Below, piece after piece: positions 5,570-6,575 of a DNA stretch of 6,575 bases (position 1 is the stretch's first letter; every line of letters starts with the position of its first letter). This DNA comes from Thermodesulfovibrionia bacterium. GTDB taxonomy: Bacteria > Nitrospirota > Thermodesulfovibrionia > UBA6902. The stretch lies in assembly GCA_947258735.1 (NCBI GenBank), contig CAMYJJ010000166.1:1-6575 (forward strand), in the 5' to 3' direction. Position numbers and translations under genes: made by a program. A model generated the notes under the pieces. That model worked only from the letters and a program-made list of their open reading frames with translations. It was not told the DNA's origin and made no database searches.

Positions 5570-5592
5570 TATCGAGGTTGAACCTCGATATG
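5569..5592 (+). repeat. REP-like palindrome copy 4 (between transposase and gltX stops)
   Basis: A perfect palindrome: arms ATATCGAGGTT (5569-5579) and AACCTCGATAT (5581-5591) around G5580, trailing G at 5592. Its first base is the last base of the transposase TGA (5567-5569), and it ends 3 bp before the gltX stop at 5595-5597. It could act as a shared 3'-end hairpin for the two convergent genes, but neither side has a T run, so it is not a typical intrinsic terminator. Confidence 0.93.
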
Positions 5593-5594
5593 AA

Positions 5595-6575
5595 TTAGAT
5601 TGATTCTAGGGCTTTTTCAAGTCTGATGATTGTTTTTTCTTTGCCGATTACATCTATGACTTCAAATATTCCTGGGCTCTGAGTACCTCCGGTTAATGCT
5701 ACACGGACGGGCTGGGCCAGCTTGCCTAGTTTTACTCCATGTTTTTCAGCAATGGCCTTGAAGAGCTTTTCGATCTGCTGTTCCGAGAAACTGTCCATTG
5801 CTTCCAGACCATCTTTCAGTTCTGCAATTAACTTGCAGCTCTCTTGAGTAAGAAATTTACTCCTGGCTTTTTCGTCATATGTAACTTCGTCCGCTATATA
5901 GTAACGGAGAGAACCGGCAAGCTCTACTAATGTTTTTGAACGCTCCTTTAACGTCCCCGCTGCCTTTGCAAGCCATACCATGTCCATCTGCTGATCTTCA
6001 GAAATGATGCCGTCTTTTACAAGAAAGGGAATGACCAGTTCTGCAAGACGTTCATTGGGAGAGTTGATAATGTACTGCTGGTTGAGCCAGAGCAGTTTAT
6101 CAGGATTAAACACTGCAGCAGCCTTTCCAACATTATCAAAAGTGAAATATTGTATGAGCTCTTTTGTAGAGAACACTTCCTGATCACCGTATGACCATCC
6201 AAGCCTGACCAGGTAATTTATCAAAGCTTCCGGCAGATATCCCATATCATGGTAGGCCATTACCGATGTTGCCCCATGTCTTTTTGACAGACGTGCCTTG
6301 TCAGATCCAAGAATCATCGGAAGGTGGGCAAACTTCGGTACATCATTTCCAAGCGCGTCGTAAAGCTGCACCTGCCTCGGAGTATTGTTTAAATGGTCGT
6401 CCCCTCTGATAACATGGGTTATTTCCATATCAACATCATCAACCACAACAGTCAAGTTATACGTGGGAGTTCCGTCAGAGCGCTGTATAATCAGATCATC
6501 AAGCTGTTCATTTTCAAATACCACGTTACCCTTGACCATGTCTTCCACGCCTGTGCTTCCCTGTTGGGGCATCTT
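5595..6575 (-). CDS. gltX: Glutamyl-tRNA synthetase (C-terminal part, enters from right edge)
   Basis: 326 residues are visible before the stop TAA at 5597-5595; the frame is open to the window edge, so the N-terminal third with the HIGH motif is outside. The enzyme charges tRNA-Glu with glutamate in the cytoplasm, for translation and often for tetrapyrrole synthesis. Landmarks, counting from the first complete edge codon, are RSDGTPTYNLTVVVDDVDME (32-51), ITHVIRGDDHLNNTPRQ (52-68) and the KMSKS-equivalent ARLSKRHG (94-101). WSYGDQEVFS and the alpha-helical anticodon-binding domain follow, the latter ending LEKALESI. These are bacterial GltX signatures and distinguish it from glnS next door. 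The gene is read toward glnS. The transposase and its palindromes occupy the 870 bp between them, consistent with insertion into an original gltX-glnS gap. Confidence 0.96.
   Translation of the reverse strand, partial: KMPQQGSTGVEDMVKGNVVFENEQLDDLIIQRSDGTPTYNLTVVVDDVDMEITHVIRGDDHLNNTPRQVQLYDALGNDVPKFAHLPMILGSDKARLSKRHGATSVMAYHDMGYLPEALINYLVRLGWSYGDQEVFSTKELIQYFTFDNVGKAAAVFNPDKLLWLNQQYIINSPNERLAELVIPFLVKDGIISEDQQMDMVWLAKAAGTLKERSKTLVELAGSLRYYIADEVTYDEKARSKFLTQESCKLIAELKDGLEAMDSFSEQQIEKLFKAIAEKHGVKLGKLAQPVRVALTGGTQSPGIFEVIDVIGKEKTIIRLEKALESI

Noticed and set aside
4746..5592. CRISPR array, given four spaced palindromic repeats
   Set aside because: Spacings are irregular (105, 502 and 216 bp), one copy is inverted and one lies within a gene; no spacers of uniform length.
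5569..5600. Intrinsic terminator at palindrome copy 4
   Set aside because: The stem is strong, but neither strand has a T run after it; kept as a repeat only.

Overview
The window looks like chromosome from a Gram-negative, cytochrome-rich, probably anaerobic or nitrogen/sulfur-metabolising bacterium. Nitrospirota or a deltaproteobacterial-type lineage would fit, but this is inferred only from the gene mix: an HAO-like multiheme cytochrome c, both GlnRS and GluRS, and LarB. No rRNA or other decisive marker is present. GC content is moderate, and every housekeeping gene lies on the minus strand.

Read along the minus strand (right to left), the order is: gltX (C-terminal part, entering from the right edge); a short region with a plus-strand REP-type tyrosine transposase (RAYT/Y1_Tnp); glnS; a 40-codon small ORF; a nine-heme HAO-like cytochrome c; a 42-codon remnant or mini-version of a response-regulator receiver domain; gpsA; and the first 90 codons of larB at the left edge. 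The small ORF overlaps the apparent true start of the cytochrome by one base, and the receiver-like ORF ends three bases before gpsA. Both pairs look translationally coupled.

The most striking element lies between glnS and gltX. A near-perfect 23-nt palindrome (arms ATATCGAGGTT and AACCTCGATAT around one central base, always followed by G in one orientation, so a 24-nt unit) occurs four times in about 850 bp. One copy is in the likely 5' leader of glnS, one at the 5' end of the transposase gene, one inside the transposase reading frame, and one overlapping the transposase stop codon and ending 3 bp from the gltX stop. The internal copy is in frame and encodes RGSTS plus flanking residues. The transposase carries a single-base (-1) defect in a T5 run; adding one T restores a 223-residue HUH/Y1 protein. 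This is best read as a RAYT with its own REP-like family, with the unusual twist that the repeat is accommodated within the transposase's own coding sequence.

Other points of note: the cytochrome's signal peptide is encoded only upstream of its first ATG, pointing to an ATA or CTG start; and a heptad-based inverted repeat followed by T7 sits between gpsA and the larB start codon.
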